From NCBI GenBank assembly GCA_021823325.1, contig JAKAOG010000001.1, positions 186,001 to 250,000 of the forward strand: a stretch of DNA of 64,000 bases, given 5' to 3'. This stretch comes from an archaeon. Its GTDB lineage: Archaea; Thermoproteota; Nitrososphaeria; Nitrososphaerales; Gagatemarchaeaceae. Position numbers and translations under genes: made by a program. The first letter of the stretch is position 1, and each line of letters starts with the position of its first letter. The notes under the pieces are model-generated. The model worked only from the letters and a program-made list of their open reading frames with translations. It did no database searches and was not told the origin of the DNA. Below are positions 8,387 through 17,275 of the stretch, one piece after another.

Positions 8387-10813
8387 TTGGCTGGCGAAGC
8401 GCTCCTGGAGATCATTTCCTACGATCTGAGCCTAGACGTGGACTTCGGCAAGGCGTTCGTCAAGGGGCATGAGACGGTCACGGTCAAGGGAGCGAGCAGG
8501 CCTTTCGCCCTCGACTGCTCTTCGCTGAACATAGCGTCGGCGAAGGTCAACGGCAGGCCCGCGAAATTCAGACTGGACGAGAAGCGGGCGAAGCTCCTCG
8601 TCGCGGGGGTGCCCAAGAAGAAATCGTCGGTCGAGATCGAGTACACGAAACAGGTCTCAGACGACGTCATCTTCGGCCTCTACAAGTCGAAGTACGGGAA
8701 GGACTACATCCTTTGCACCGACCTCGAACCAGCGGAGGCGAGGACGGTCTTCCCCTGTGTTGACGAGCCTTCCTACAAGGCAGTCTTCAGGGTGCAGATA
8801 ACCACCGATTCCGCCCAGAAGGTCATATTCAACACCCCGGTCGCTTCATCGGAAGACGTCGGCGGCGGACGCACCCGCCACTCCTTCCTCCAGACTCCCA
8901 GGATGTCGACCTACCTCTTCTTCTTCGCGATAGGCAACATGGAGGAGACCAGGTTGATGGCTGGAGACGTCGAAGTCATCACAGCCACCCGCCCGGGGCA
9001 GGCCAAGAACTCCGAGCTCGCCCTGAGGATGATAGCCGGCTCGGTGAAGGACTTCTCGGACTACTACGGCGTCCCCTATCCACTGAAGAAGCTCCACATG
9101 GTGGCCCTCCCCGAATATCACACCGGTGCGATGGAGAACTGGGGGGCAATCTCGTCCAGAGAGAGCTACGCGCTGGTGACTGAGGCGAGCGCCTTCGGGC
9201 AGAGGAACAGAGGAGCCATGTCCATGGTCCACGAGGTGGCCCACCAATGGTTCGGCGACCTCGTGACGATGAAGTGGTGGGACGACCTCTGGCTCAACGA
9301 GAGCTTCGCCACCTTCATGGGGTACAAGATGACAGGGCGGATCAGGCCGGAATGGGACATGCCCAGCGTGTTCCTCAGGGACGAGACGTTCGCCGCGCTC
9401 AACCTGGACGCTGTCAAGAACACCCATCCTGTCCAGGCGCACGTCAAAAAGGTCGAAGACGTCATGCACAATTTTGACGCGATAAGCTACAACAAAGGAG
9501 GGAGCATCCTCAGGATGCTCGAGAACTATGTAGGAGAAGATGCGTTCAGGGAGGGCGTGTCCAACTATCTAAAGAAGTTCAGCTACTCAAACGCCTCGGG
9601 CGAGGACCTCTGGAAATCGCTCGGCGCCGCGTCCAGGCTCCCTGTGACCAAGGTCGCGAAGCAGTGGCTCACGCGGCCGGGCTTCCCGGTGGTCCGGGTG
9701 AAGAGTTCAGGAAAGAAGGTCCTGCTGAGCCAGAAGAGGTTCATGGTCACCGGTAGCGTCCCTGCCGCTCCATGGCCGCTGCCCACCACGGTGACCAGCG
9801 GAGGAAAGACGAAACAGCTGTTCTTCGACAAGAGATCCCTGGCCGTCGAAGCGGACCCGGATGCCGGGGTCCTGCTCAACACAGGGAGGAGCGCCTTCCA
9901 TGTGACGCTCTACGACAAAAAGGGGTACGACGTGCTGGCCAAGCAGTTCAAGCTCCTGACGCCCCAGGACAGGGCCGGGCTGGTCAACGACCTCTATCTC
10001 TTCCTACAGTCTGGAGAGGTAGACGTGTCAACGTATCTCAGTTTCATCGGGCTCTGCGGCGGGACTCCTGACTCGATAACCACGGAGACCGCGGCGGGCC
10101 AGCTCTTCCTGCTTAGTTCGATCGCCTGGGACTCGCCCAGGCTCCAGGAGGTATATCCAAAGTTCTTCCCTCCGCTGCTGGCCAAGATCGGGGAGGACCC
10201 GCGTCCAGGCGAGCCCGTCTACATCGGGGCCGCAAGGGAGGACCTGACCTCTCAGTACGTCCAGCTCGACGACGCTTACGCGGCGAAGCTCGCCCCGAGG
10301 TTCGAACACTACACGGAGGTCAATCCAGACCTCAGAGGGGCCGTCGCAGTGGCATACGCGAGGGTAAACGGGGAGAAGGCCAAGGGCCCGCTCCTTGAAA
10401 TGGTCAAGACGCTCCAGGGAGAGGTCGACAGGGCGAAGATCTGGGGCGCGCTCTGCTCATTTGACGAGCCCGCCCTCGTCCAGGACGCGCTGGACCTGGG
10501 GCTCAGCGGAGAGGTGAGCCGCTCTGACTCGGCATATCCGATGATGTACGCTGCCTACAATCCGAAGGCGAGGGGGGTGTACTGGAAGTGGTTGTCGCAC
10601 AACTACGACGGCATGCTGGAGATGTACGCCGGCTCACAGCAGTTCTACCTGTACATGGGGAGGGCGCTCCCGGTGTGCGGGGTCGCGCGCGAGTCACAGG
10701 TGAAGAGCTTTTTGTCCGGAAGGCGCATGAAGCTGGGGGGCTCGAGCCTCACGAGAGCCATGGAGCACCTCGAGATCAATTCGAAACTCAGGCGCCGCAT
10801 GCTGGCGAAGTAG
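8387..10813 (+). CDS. M1 family aminopeptidase (tricorn-interacting factor F2/F3 type)
   Basis: The 808-residue zinc aminopeptidase has the exopeptidase motif GAMENWG (about residue 247), the zinc site HEVAHQW (about 282-288) and the third ligand in NESFATF (about 304), all intact. A beta-sheet N-terminal domain precedes the catalytic domain and a large C-terminal helical domain follows, as in tricorn-interacting factors. It should trim peptides released by the proteasome in the cytoplasm. The start is TTG at 8387, with a TATA-like CTCTTTAAG just upstream. No signal peptide is seen. Confidence 0.93.
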   Translation: MAGEALLEIISYDLSLDVDFGKAFVKGHETVTVKGASRPFALDCSSLNIASAKVNGRPAKFRLDEKRAKLLVAGVPKKKSSVEIEYTKQVSDDVIFGLYKSKYGKDYILCTDLEPAEARTVFPCVDEPSYKAVFRVQITTDSAQKVIFNTPVASSEDVGGGRTRHSFLQTPRMSTYLFFFAIGNMEETRLMAGDVEVITATRPGQAKNSELALRMIAGSVKDFSDYYGVPYPLKKLHMVALPEYHTGAMENWGAISSRESYALVTEASAFGQRNRGAMSMVHEVAHQWFGDLVTMKWWDDLWLNESFATFMGYKMTGRIRPEWDMPSVFLRDETFAALNLDAVKNTHPVQAHVKKVEDVMHNFDAISYNKGGSILRMLENYVGEDAFREGVSNYLKKFSYSNASGEDLWKSLGAASRLPVTKVAKQWLTRPGFPVVRVKSSGKKVLLSQKRFMVTGSVPAAPWPLPTTVTSGGKTKQLFFDKRSLAVEADPDAGVLLNTGRSAFHVTLYDKKGYDVLAKQFKLLTPQDRAGLVNDLYLFLQSGEVDVSTYLSFIGLCGGTPDSITTETAAGQLFLLSSIAWDSPRLQEVYPKFFPPLLAKIGEDPRPGEPVYIGAAREDLTSQYVQLDDAYAAKLAPRFEHYTEVNPDLRGAVAVAYARVNGEKAKGPLLEMVKTLQGEVDRAKIWGALCSFDEPALVQDALDLGLSGEVSRSDSAYPMMYAAYNPKARGVYWKWLSHNYDGMLEMYAGSQQFYLYMGRALPVCGVARESQVKSFLSGRRMKLGGSSLTRAMEHLEINSKLRRRMLAK

Positions 10814-10858
10814 CCGCCCGACTAACGTTAAGTGTCAGGATGGATTGGTGTTCATCGG

Positions 10859-11488
10859 TTGGACCCAGACGATGTTGCCTACAAGAAGAGCGTCAGGAAC
10901 ATGTCCCTGGTGCTCGCCGCGATCGTGATAACCGTCTTCGTTGCCCTTGCGGTGTCCCCCGTCCTCTTCCCGGCTACCAGCACCTTCCAGACCTCAACTT
11001 CGCTCGACTCCACCTTCGGCTTCTCGCTCCATCTGGACGTCAATACCACGGCGCCCCTGGCGGGAGGAGGCGTCGAGGTCACGGGCTGGCTCAACAGCAC
11101 ATCGGGAAGCATCATAAACGTCACGGCCGCAAACTCCTGGGGAATCGGGCCGACGGCGGACCTGTGGGGAGAAGCATGCACCACGGGCTGGCCGCTCGGT
11201 CTCGGGATAATCCAGGGGCACTACACGCAGGACAACGTCTCTTTCGCCAGCCTCTATCCCATCCCGCTCCCTGCACACCAGTGTTCGACCGCATCGCCCT
11301 CTCCTGGGTCGTTCTTGCTCGAGCCTCAGTCTACCAAGGCGCTGGTCACCCTGGACGGGGTCCCTCAATACTGGGTGCTCCGCTCGAGCTACCCCCTTAA
11401 CACGGCCGGGCTCTCGCCAGGGACCTACACCGCCGTCCTGGCTGACGAGTGGGGAGACGTGGTCACCACGAACTTTGTCGTCTCCTAA
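10859..11488 (+). CDS. Membrane-anchored extracellular protein, unknown
   Basis: The product has a single N-terminal hydrophobic helix (roughly residues 16-38 from the chosen start) followed by about 170 residues rich in Ser, Thr, Gly and Asn-X-Ser/Thr sites. This pattern fits a surface-anchored, possibly glycosylated protein. I chose the TTG at 10859 because a TATA-like CGTTAAGT lies about 27-34 bases upstream; an in-frame start at 10832 is possible. No family recognised. Confidence 0.55.
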   Translation: MDPDDVAYKKSVRNMSLVLAAIVITVFVALAVSPVLFPATSTFQTSTSLDSTFGFSLHLDVNTTAPLAGGGVEVTGWLNSTSGSIINVTAANSWGIGPTADLWGEACTTGWPLGLGIIQGHYTQDNVSFASLYPIPLPAHQCSTASPSPGSFLLEPQSTKALVTLDGVPQYWVLRSSYPLNTAGLSPGTYTAVLADEWGDVVTTNFVVS

Positions 11489-11512
11489 GACATCTTAACT
11501 ATCAGGTTCGCC

Positions 11513-12064
11513 GTGTCGTCGCCATTGAAAGTGGACCCAGACCTCGTTCATCGCCTCTTCTATCCTCAGGTTCCGCTCGTGATGGCCGCCCGGTCTGGGA
11601 AGAGGGTGTCCGCGATGCCTGTGGTCTCCTACCTTTCAACCTCCGGCACCCCCCCTTTGGTCGGAGTAGCCTGCAAACCTGAAAGTTTCACCTGCAAACT
11701 CGCCCTCAAAGCGAGGGCGTTCTCCCTCTCGGTGCTTGACCGAAAGCACTTGGCGGAGATGTCGCGCCTGGCGACGCTGAGCGGCGCGGAAGTCAAGGAC
11801 AAACTCGCCGCTGCCGGTCTTGCGCACTCGGCCGGAACGGATGCGAGGGTGCCCGTCCTGGACGAGGCTGTGGCCACGCTCGAATGCAGACTCTTGTCTG
11901 CCCCCAAGTCAGGAGACCACCTGATCCTCATCGGGAGCGTCGCCGCCGCCTACGCTTCAGAAGCGTTCTCTGGGTTCTGGGACTACCAGAAGTACAGTCC
12001 CATACTGTACACCGGGTGGAAAGGCGGATTCTCGCTCTACGAGGGTCCTAGGCGTAAGACCTGA
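11513..12064 (+). CDS. Flavin reductase-like split-barrel protein
   Basis: The 183-residue protein matches the flavin reductase-like/FMN-binding split-barrel family. It has an early strand RVSAMPVVSYLSTSGTPPLVGVAC, a cysteine-bearing segment, FSLSVLD, and the central GDHLILIGSVAA strand with WDYQKYSPILYTG near the end. Members bind FMN and reduce flavins or act as flavoenzyme subunits. The GTG at 11513 sits soon after a TATA-like CTTAACTAT. Its 3' end overlaps the convergent LLM-type oxidoreductase gene by 17 bases. Substrate unknown. Confidence 0.78.
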   Translation: MSSPLKVDPDLVHRLFYPQVPLVMAARSGKRVSAMPVVSYLSTSGTPPLVGVACKPESFTCKLALKARAFSLSVLDRKHLAEMSRLATLSGAEVKDKLAAAGLAHSAGTDARVPVLDEAVATLECRLLSAPKSGDHLILIGSVAAAYASEAFSGFWDYQKYSPILYTGWKGGFSLYEGPRRKT

Positions 12065-12926
12065 TCACATCAGCCGAGAACTTGCGCAGGTCTTTCACGA
12101 TCTCCCCTGCTTCAGGGTGGTTGATGGAAGCGCAATAGTATTGCAGCCCGGCTTCGGCATACGCATCGATGTCCTTCCTGATCTGGGACGCGGTCCCAGA
12201 CACCGCGACCCTCTTCTCGTTGTCTGCCCCGATGTAGGTCTCCCTCCTCTTCCTGACGTCAGTGGTCATCCTCATGGACATGGTCGCCTCCTTCTTCACC
12301 CCGCGGATTTTTGCAACCCCGGCAGAGAACGTCTCGAGGTCGGGCCCAACCGGGTGCCATCCGTCTCCGAGGTTCACCACCCTCCTAATCGACGTCGGCC
12401 CGTTCCCCCCCACCCAGACGGGTATGTCGCGATTTACCGGCTTTGGGAGGAATAGCGCATCTCTCACGTCGAAGTATTTCCCTTCGAATCTGATGACATC
12501 ATCCTTCCAGAGGCTCTTCATCAGAGCTATGCTCTCATCCATCACCTTCCCCCTGTTCCTGAAGTCTGCGTTGAGGTACCCGAACTCCTTCTCCGCCCAG
12601 CCTGCCCCGAGCCCGAGCGTCAGCCTCCCTTTGGAGAGCACGTCGAGGGCCGCCGACTGCTTGGCCAGAAGGATAGGGTTCCGCTGAGGAAGGACTATGC
12701 ACGACGTTCCCAGTCTCAGCTTCTCGCACTTCGATCCAATGAAAGACAGGAGCGTGAGAGGCTCGAGGAGCTGGCCATAGGGCTCCTTCAGCTCCGCGGG
12801 CATTATGACGTGGTCGGTGGCCCAGACCGAGTCGAACCCCGACTCTTCACACACCGATGAAATCTCTAACAGCTCCTGGGGAGCGACTTTGTCCCCGTAG
12901 TTCGGGAGGATGTACCCGAACTTCAC
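12048..12926 (-). CDS. LLM-class (luciferase-like) F420-dependent oxidoreductase
   Basis: The 292-residue TIM-barrel protein follows the luciferase-like/F420-dependent family: MKFGYILPNYG at the start, FDSVWATDHVIMP, RLGTSCIVLPQRNPILLAKQ, LTLGLGAGW, and PVWVGGNG near 172-178. It is the last gene of the leftward seven-gene operon and overlaps npdG by four bases. NpdG makes or uses reduced F420, so the pairing supports F420 as cofactor. The substrate cannot be told from sequence. Confidence 0.85.
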   Translation of the reverse strand: MKFGYILPNYGDKVAPQELLEISSVCEESGFDSVWATDHVIMPAELKEPYGQLLEPLTLLSFIGSKCEKLRLGTSCIVLPQRNPILLAKQSAALDVLSKGRLTLGLGAGWAEKEFGYLNADFRNRGKVMDESIALMKSLWKDDVIRFEGKYFDVRDALFLPKPVNRDIPVWVGGNGPTSIRRVVNLGDGWHPVGPDLETFSAGVAKIRGVKKEATMSMRMTTDVRKRRETYIGADNEKRVAVSGTASQIRKDIDAYAEAGLQYYCASINHPEAGEIVKDLRKFSADVIRSYA

Positions 12927-13558
12927 TTGCCGTTCCCCTCTGTCGCGACGAACTTTGTTGCCAGGCTCTTGGTCTTGTTCAGCCGCGAAAGGTTCAGGAT
13001 GAGAGGGGTTATGCGCTCGACTATGCGTGCCTCAGAGAGAGGCCCAGCATAGAGGGGCCTGAGGTTCGGGATCCCCCGGACCAGGTTTGCCGCTTCTTCA
13101 TACGTCTCCTTGGAATCTGCCGCCACAAGGATGTCCATCGGGACGACTTCGTCCGTCTTGAAGAACAGGGCGGAGACGTTGTTGAACGCCGTGGCTACCC
13201 TCGAACCAGGTAGGAGCGACGCGAGCTCCTCGGCCGCAGACCCGTCTGCCTTTGCGAACTTCAGGAGCCCGCCTTCCAACTTCAGCGGGTTGACCGCCGA
13301 GATGACCAGCTTCCCTGTCGCCGGACCAGAGAGGCGAGCGGCTTCGCCGAGCGCGGAGTATGGTATGGCGAAAACTACCACGTCAGCTTTCTGGACTGCC
13401 TCAAGGTAGCCGAGTCCCTCCGCACCGGCAATGGAACGGGCGGCTTCACTTGCCCTGGCTGGGTCCCGTGAGCCGATTATCACCTGGTTCGACCTCGAAA
13501 GCTGTTTCGCGATGGCGCTCCCCATCTCTCCCGTCCCTCCGAGCACCGCCACTTTCAT
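12923..13558 (-). CDS. npdG: F420-dependent NADP oxidoreductase (NADPH:F420 reductase family)
   Basis: The 211-residue protein starts with the Rossmann motif GGTGEMGSAIA and continues with VIIGSRD, VVFAIPY and the NPL segment typical of the NpdG/Fno family. This family passes hydride between NADP(H) and coenzyme F420. Length fits. It lies between an XPF nuclease gene and an F420-type oxidoreductase gene, with four-base overlaps on both sides. Confidence 0.85.
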   Translation of the reverse strand: MKVAVLGGTGEMGSAIAKQLSRSNQVIIGSRDPARASEAARSIAGAEGLGYLEAVQKADVVVFAIPYSALGEAARLSGPATGKLVISAVNPLKLEGGLLKFAKADGSAAEELASLLPGSRVATAFNNVSALFFKTDEVVPMDILVAADSKETYEEAANLVRGIPNLRPLYAGPLSEARIVERITPLILNLSRLNKTKSLATKFVATEGNGK

Positions 13559-14244
13559 TCCGACTCGAGCCTCGACTGCGGCGACTTCTCCTGGTACCTG
13601 GCGTATTTCGTGTCCAGAACGTTCTTGATCTTCTCAGCCCTCTTCCACCCTATCCCCTGGACCTGCGCGATCTCCCCTGAGGTCAACCCCAAGACCCTCC
13701 GGGGGCTCCCGTATCTCGAAAGCAGCCGCTCTGCAAGCTTTCTCCCCACCCCTGGAAGCGAAGAGACCAGATAGAGCTGCTGCTGCGGGACACTCTTCGC
13801 CTTCGGCGGAATCTCCGAGGGCATCCTCGCAAGCGGCTTCGCCCTGGCGTGGTTCAGCAGTTCCGCTATCGCGAGGGCGGTCTCCCTCTGATTGGCCGTA
13901 TAGAGTACTCTCAGCCCGTAGGCGAGGGTGACGTTGGCTATGGCTCCGTAGAATGACTTCAGGTTCTTGGCCAGGGACTCGACCTCCTTCGAATCCCCTT
14001 CCACCAGGAGGTATGGCTTCGAATATGCGGCGGAGATCTTTGCCGCCTGGTAGAAGAGCCGGGAATCGTAGACAGATGAGACCAGGTCTCTTATCGACTT
14101 CCTTTCGACCGCGATCTCCGGATTGAGCACGTAGTCGGCGACAGGAAGCTTACTGAAGTACACCCTTACGTTGAGCCTGGCCAACTCATCGGGGACCCCA
14201 CTCGCCTTCTCCCTTTCATCGGCGACCACCCTAGTGGGTATCAC
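13555..14244 (-). CDS. xpf: XPF/ERCC4-type structure-specific nuclease
   Basis: The 229-residue protein has the ERCC4 nuclease motif split as VVADEREK (about 6-13) and VERKSIRDLV (about 49-58), followed by YDSRLFYQ. The C-terminus has tandem helix-hairpin-helix motifs (LPGVGRKLAERLL and VQGIGWKRAEKI). It lacks the helicase domain of euryarchaeal Hef, so it resembles the short crenarchaeal/thaumarchaeal XPF, which cuts branched DNA. It lies inside a transport and F420 operon with four-base overlaps both ways, an odd place for a repair nuclease. Confidence 0.92.
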   Translation of the reverse strand: MIPTRVVADEREKASGVPDELARLNVRVYFSKLPVADYVLNPEIAVERKSIRDLVSSVYDSRLFYQAAKISAAYSKPYLLVEGDSKEVESLAKNLKSFYGAIANVTLAYGLRVLYTANQRETALAIAELLNHARAKPLARMPSEIPPKAKSVPQQQLYLVSSLPGVGRKLAERLLSRYGSPRRVLGLTSGEIAQVQGIGWKRAEKIKNVLDTKYARYQEKSPQSRLESE

Positions 14245-14987
14245 GGGAACTGGACAGGCAGGACGTAATAAAAGGAATAGGCGGCCAACGCGAACAGCAG
14301 GATCGCAGCCACGGTGACCGCCTTGTCGGCGGCGCTCGCTCTGTACTGCACCAGGCTGGTAGGCCGGGGGACCACGCCGTATGCCCGCGACTCCATCGCT
14401 TCAGCCAGCTCTCCGCTCCTTACCACAGAGTTGACGACCAGCGGAATCAGGACCGGCACCATGTTCCTGACCCTTCGAAAGACGTTCCCCTTGTCGAGCT
14501 CGAGGCCCCTGGACTTCTGGGCGTCCATTATCTGGATGGTGTCCAGCATCATCACGGGGATGAAACGGACCGCGGTCACAAAGGCGAAGACCACGTCCCT
14601 TGGCAGCCTGAACGTCTTCATGACCTGCTCCAGTTCGTCTGGGGACGTGGTTATGAAAAACAGGCTTGTCGACACCACTATGGCGACGAACCTGGCCGCA
14701 TAGAGGACCGATGACTCTAGGTTCCTGGTGAAAAGGAAGTTGATGAGGAATATGAACACCGAGAAAGTCCCGGTCAGGAGCATGGTCCTAGCGACCCTCC
14801 TGAGCACCGTCGCCACCGCCGCCACCGCCACCAAGAAAACGATCACCCCCAGGAGCTCGTAGACGGAGCGCACCATGAGCGTCGACGCGAACATGAGGAC
14901 GGAGTTGAGGAGCTTGACCCGCGGGTCCAGCCTGTGATACACCGAGTTGCCTCTGCGGAAGATGAAGCCTCCGCTAAGCCACATCAA
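14241..14987 (-). CDS. ecfT: ECF transporter transmembrane component EcfT
   Basis: This 248-residue protein has several hydrophobic helices and the EcfT coupling motif near ESRAYG (EAMESRAYGV, about 198-207). An earlier segment, DAQKSRGLELD, carries the first coupling helix signature. EcfT links the substrate-binding S component to the two ATPases. The gene overlaps the ATPase gene upstream and xpf downstream by four bases each. Confidence 0.9.
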   Translation of the reverse strand: MMWLSGGFIFRRGNSVYHRLDPRVKLLNSVLMFASTLMVRSVYELLGVIVFLVAVAAVATVLRRVARTMLLTGTFSVFIFLINFLFTRNLESSVLYAARFVAIVVSTSLFFITTSPDELEQVMKTFRLPRDVVFAFVTAVRFIPVMMLDTIQIMDAQKSRGLELDKGNVFRRVRNMVPVLIPLVVNSVVRSGELAEAMESRAYGVVPRPTSLVQYRASAADKAVTVAAILLFALAAYSFYYVLPVQFP

Positions 14988-15793
14988 AGCTCCGATCCCT
15001 CCACCCAGCGCCGTGCTTCGAGGGGGTCGATGAAAGGCCCGGCCGGCCTGCGCTTCAGCCCTTGGTAGAACTCGACCATCTCAGGCTGTACGACCCTGGC
15101 AGAGGCGAGGAGCCTCTCGTCCTGCATTATGGCGGCAGCGGGCCCATCTCCTACCACCCTCCCTCCCTTCATCACGACCACCCGCGGCTGAACCGGCCAG
15201 AGGAACTCGATGTCGTGGGAGACGACCACCACCGTCTTCCCTGTGGACCTGAGCATTCCGATGGTCCCCGCGAGCTTCTCCTTCTGTATCGAATCCTGGC
15301 CGACCGTCGGCTCGTCGAGAATCACAACGTCCGGGTCCCAGGCGAGGATGCACGCGAGAGTGAGCCTCTTCTTCTCTCCACCGCTCAGCACGAGGGGCGA
15401 GGACTTCCGATATTCCTCCAGCTCGAAGAGCTCGAGCCCCCAGGACACCCTGTTCGCGATGAGCTCCTGGGTGAACCCGAAGTTGCGGAGCGCGAATGAC
15501 ATCTCTTCCTCGACGCTCTCTGAGAAGAGCTGGTGGTCAGGGTTCTGGAACGCCACTCCCACGCGCCTTGAAAGCTGGGCGGTGCTCGTGGACTTCGTGT
15601 CCTCGCCGTCCACGAGGACTCTGCCGGAGCTCGGCTTCAGCAGGCCCGTGACATGCTTGACCAGGGTCGTCTTCCCCGCTCCGTTCTCGCCGACTAGCGC
15701 CACGATCTCCCCGGACCCTATTGTCAGGCTGACCTCGTCAAGCGCCTTCACCCCGCTCTGGTGCACGAAAGAGACGTCTTCGAACTCGATCAT
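14984..15793 (-). CDS. ecfA: ECF transporter ATPase subunit
   Basis: The 269-residue ABC ATPase has Walker A GENGAGKTT (about 35-43), a Q-loop VAFQNPDHQLF, the signature LSGGEKKR (about 138-145), Walker B VVILDEPT and a switch histidine in VVVSHD. The Q-loop form NPDxQ is characteristic of ECF ATPases. It pairs with the second ATPase encoded upstream, overlapping by four bases. Confidence 0.92.
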   Translation of the reverse strand: MIEFEDVSFVHQSGVKALDEVSLTIGSGEIVALVGENGAGKTTLVKHVTGLLKPSSGRVLVDGEDTKSTSTAQLSRRVGVAFQNPDHQLFSESVEEEMSFALRNFGFTQELIANRVSWGLELFELEEYRKSSPLVLSGGEKKRLTLACILAWDPDVVILDEPTVGQDSIQKEKLAGTIGMLRSTGKTVVVVSHDIEFLWPVQPRVVVMKGGRVVGDGPAAAIMQDERLLASARVVQPEMVEFYQGLKRRPAGPFIDPLEARRWVEGSEL

Positions 15794-16635
15794 CGCGCCC
15801 TCTTCTCCGAAAGGGCCGCGAGGTCGGCCGGCCTCATCAGCCCATCTGCCGTCGCCAGCCCATCGCGCGCAAGCATCTTCTGCAGCCTGGTGACGGCGGG
15901 GGTGGCGACGCCATACTTCTCTGACCCTTCGCCGAGCAGGACGTCCTTGGGTGCCCCCTCCATGACCTTCCTCCCTTCGCTCATCACCACGAGCCTGTCC
16001 GCGACCCTCACCAGGAGGTCCAGCCTGTGCTCGACGATGACGAAAGTCGTCCCCAGTTCTCTTCTCAGCTTCGCGACCAGGTCCACCAGCTCCCCCGCCG
16101 TCTTCGGGTCCAGAAGCGAGGTGGGTTCGTCGAGTATCACGAGCCTCGGTCTCATGGCCAAAACCCCCGCGAGCGCCACTCTCTGCTTCTGCCCGTCCGA
16201 AAGCTCGTGCGGCGCCCTCAGAGCGAGGTCCCCTATCCCGAGGAGACGGAGAGCGTCATCGACGCGTTCGCGCATCTCCTCACGCGGGGTCCCTATGTTC
16301 TCGAGCCCGAAGGCGACGTCCCTTTCGACGCTGAACATGAATATCTGGTTCTCAGGGTTCTGGAAGAGGAATCCGACCTTCTGCGCCAGCTCGCGCATGT
16401 CAGAGCCCTTCACGCTGGCTCCGGCGACCAAGACGTCCCCTGAATACTCCCCTCCGTACATGTGAGGGATGAGGCCGTTTACCGCCCTCAGCAGCGTGCT
16501 CTTGCCGCATCCAGAAGGGCCAGCGAGGACAACTATCTCCCCCTCCGGGATGGCGAGGTCGAATCCGGAGACCGCCATGCGGGGGGCCTCGGGGTATCTG
16601 AAACTCAGGCCCCGTATCTCCAGGATGTCTGACAA
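15790..16635 (-). CDS. ecfA: ECF transporter ATPase subunit (second)
   Basis: This second ABC ATPase of 281 residues has Walker A GPSGCGKST (about 38-46), Q-loop NPENQIF, signature LSDGQKQR, Walker B LVILDEPTSLLD and switch histidine VIVEHR. The signature has D at the third position, a common variant in the partner ATPase. It starts 14 bases after the S-component gene and overlaps the next ATPase by four bases. Confidence 0.92.
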   Translation of the reverse strand: MSDILEIRGLSFRYPEAPRMAVSGFDLAIPEGEIVVLAGPSGCGKSTLLRAVNGLIPHMYGGEYSGDVLVAGASVKGSDMRELAQKVGFLFQNPENQIFMFSVERDVAFGLENIGTPREEMRERVDDALRLLGIGDLALRAPHELSDGQKQRVALAGVLAMRPRLVILDEPTSLLDPKTAGELVDLVAKLRRELGTTFVIVEHRLDLLVRVADRLVVMSEGRKVMEGAPKDVLLGEGSEKYGVATPAVTRLQKMLARDGLATADGLMRPADLAALSEKRAR

Positions 16636-16649
16636 TCGCTTCCCCTGGG

Positions 16650-17216
16650 TCAGGACCGCGCAGCGACGCTCTCAGGGGGCGCGATCCTCGATTCTACCGC
16701 CCTGCGGATCCCGAGAGCGACTGGCACCACATACAGCGCCACTGACGCGTTGAAGAGCGCGATCGGTACCAGGAACCCTAGTACCGCACCCTGGGGGATG
16801 CTGAACCCGATGGGATATGGTTGCGGGAGGACAAGGTAGTTCACGACCGTCATGACCACGGTCCTAGCGACAGCTCCCAGGACGACCGCCGCGACGCCCA
16901 GCACGGCTGTTCCTCTTCCTTTGGCCAGCTTCATGGCCGCGAGCACGCCGGCGAACATCGAAAGTTCTGCGATAACGTTGTAGACCGGCCCGGTGGGAAG
17001 CGGGCCTGGATTGATCGCCTCAAGGGCGAGGGCGTTCAGCAGTGCGACCGCCGTCCCCCCGCTCAACCCCAAGAGCAGGAGCGCCAGGAGTATGGGAATC
17101 TCCCATACCCCATACAACAGGAACGTGGCGTATGGAGCGGGGACCGTGACGCCACCCAGCACTACCGCGAGCGCGGTCAGCAGGGCTACAAGGCTGACCC
17201 ACCTCGACCGGTGCAT
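16650..17216 (-). CDS. ECF substrate-binding (S) component, probably for riboflavin
   Basis: The 188-residue protein consists of about five or six hydrophobic helices with no other domain, as in ECF S components. Its partners EcfA, EcfA and EcfT follow directly. Substrate cannot be read reliably from the sequence, but the gene is divergent from, and shares a promoter region with, a riboflavin kinase/regulator. That makes riboflavin the best guess. It is not plainly a RibU by motif. A TATA-like element lies 24-31 bases upstream of the ATG at 17216. Confidence 0.7.
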   Translation of the reverse strand: MHRSRWVSLVALLTALAVVLGGVTVPAPYATFLLYGVWEIPILLALLLLGLSGGTAVALLNALALEAINPGPLPTGPVYNVIAELSMFAGVLAAMKLAKGRGTAVLGVAAVVLGAVARTVVMTVVNYLVLPQPYPIGFSIPQGAVLGFLVPIALFNASVALYVVPVALGIRRAVESRIAPPESVAARS

Positions 17217-17239
17217 GTTTCGCCGAAGCCGGGGATATG

Positions 17240-17275
17240 TTTATAATATTTTAGTAACTACAAATCAGATTGTAG
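17240..17275. promoter_or_regulatory. Shared divergent promoter and RbkR operator candidate
   Basis: An AT-rich block at 17240-17253 sits 24-37 bases from the ecfS start on the left and 23-36 bases from the rbkR start on the right, so one block could give TATA boxes to both leaderless genes. A perfect inverted repeat, CTACAA-6 bases-TTGTAG, fills 17258-17275 and touches the rbkR ATG. RbkR proteins are known to be DNA-binding regulators, so this is a plausible autoregulatory operator. Confidence 0.65.
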
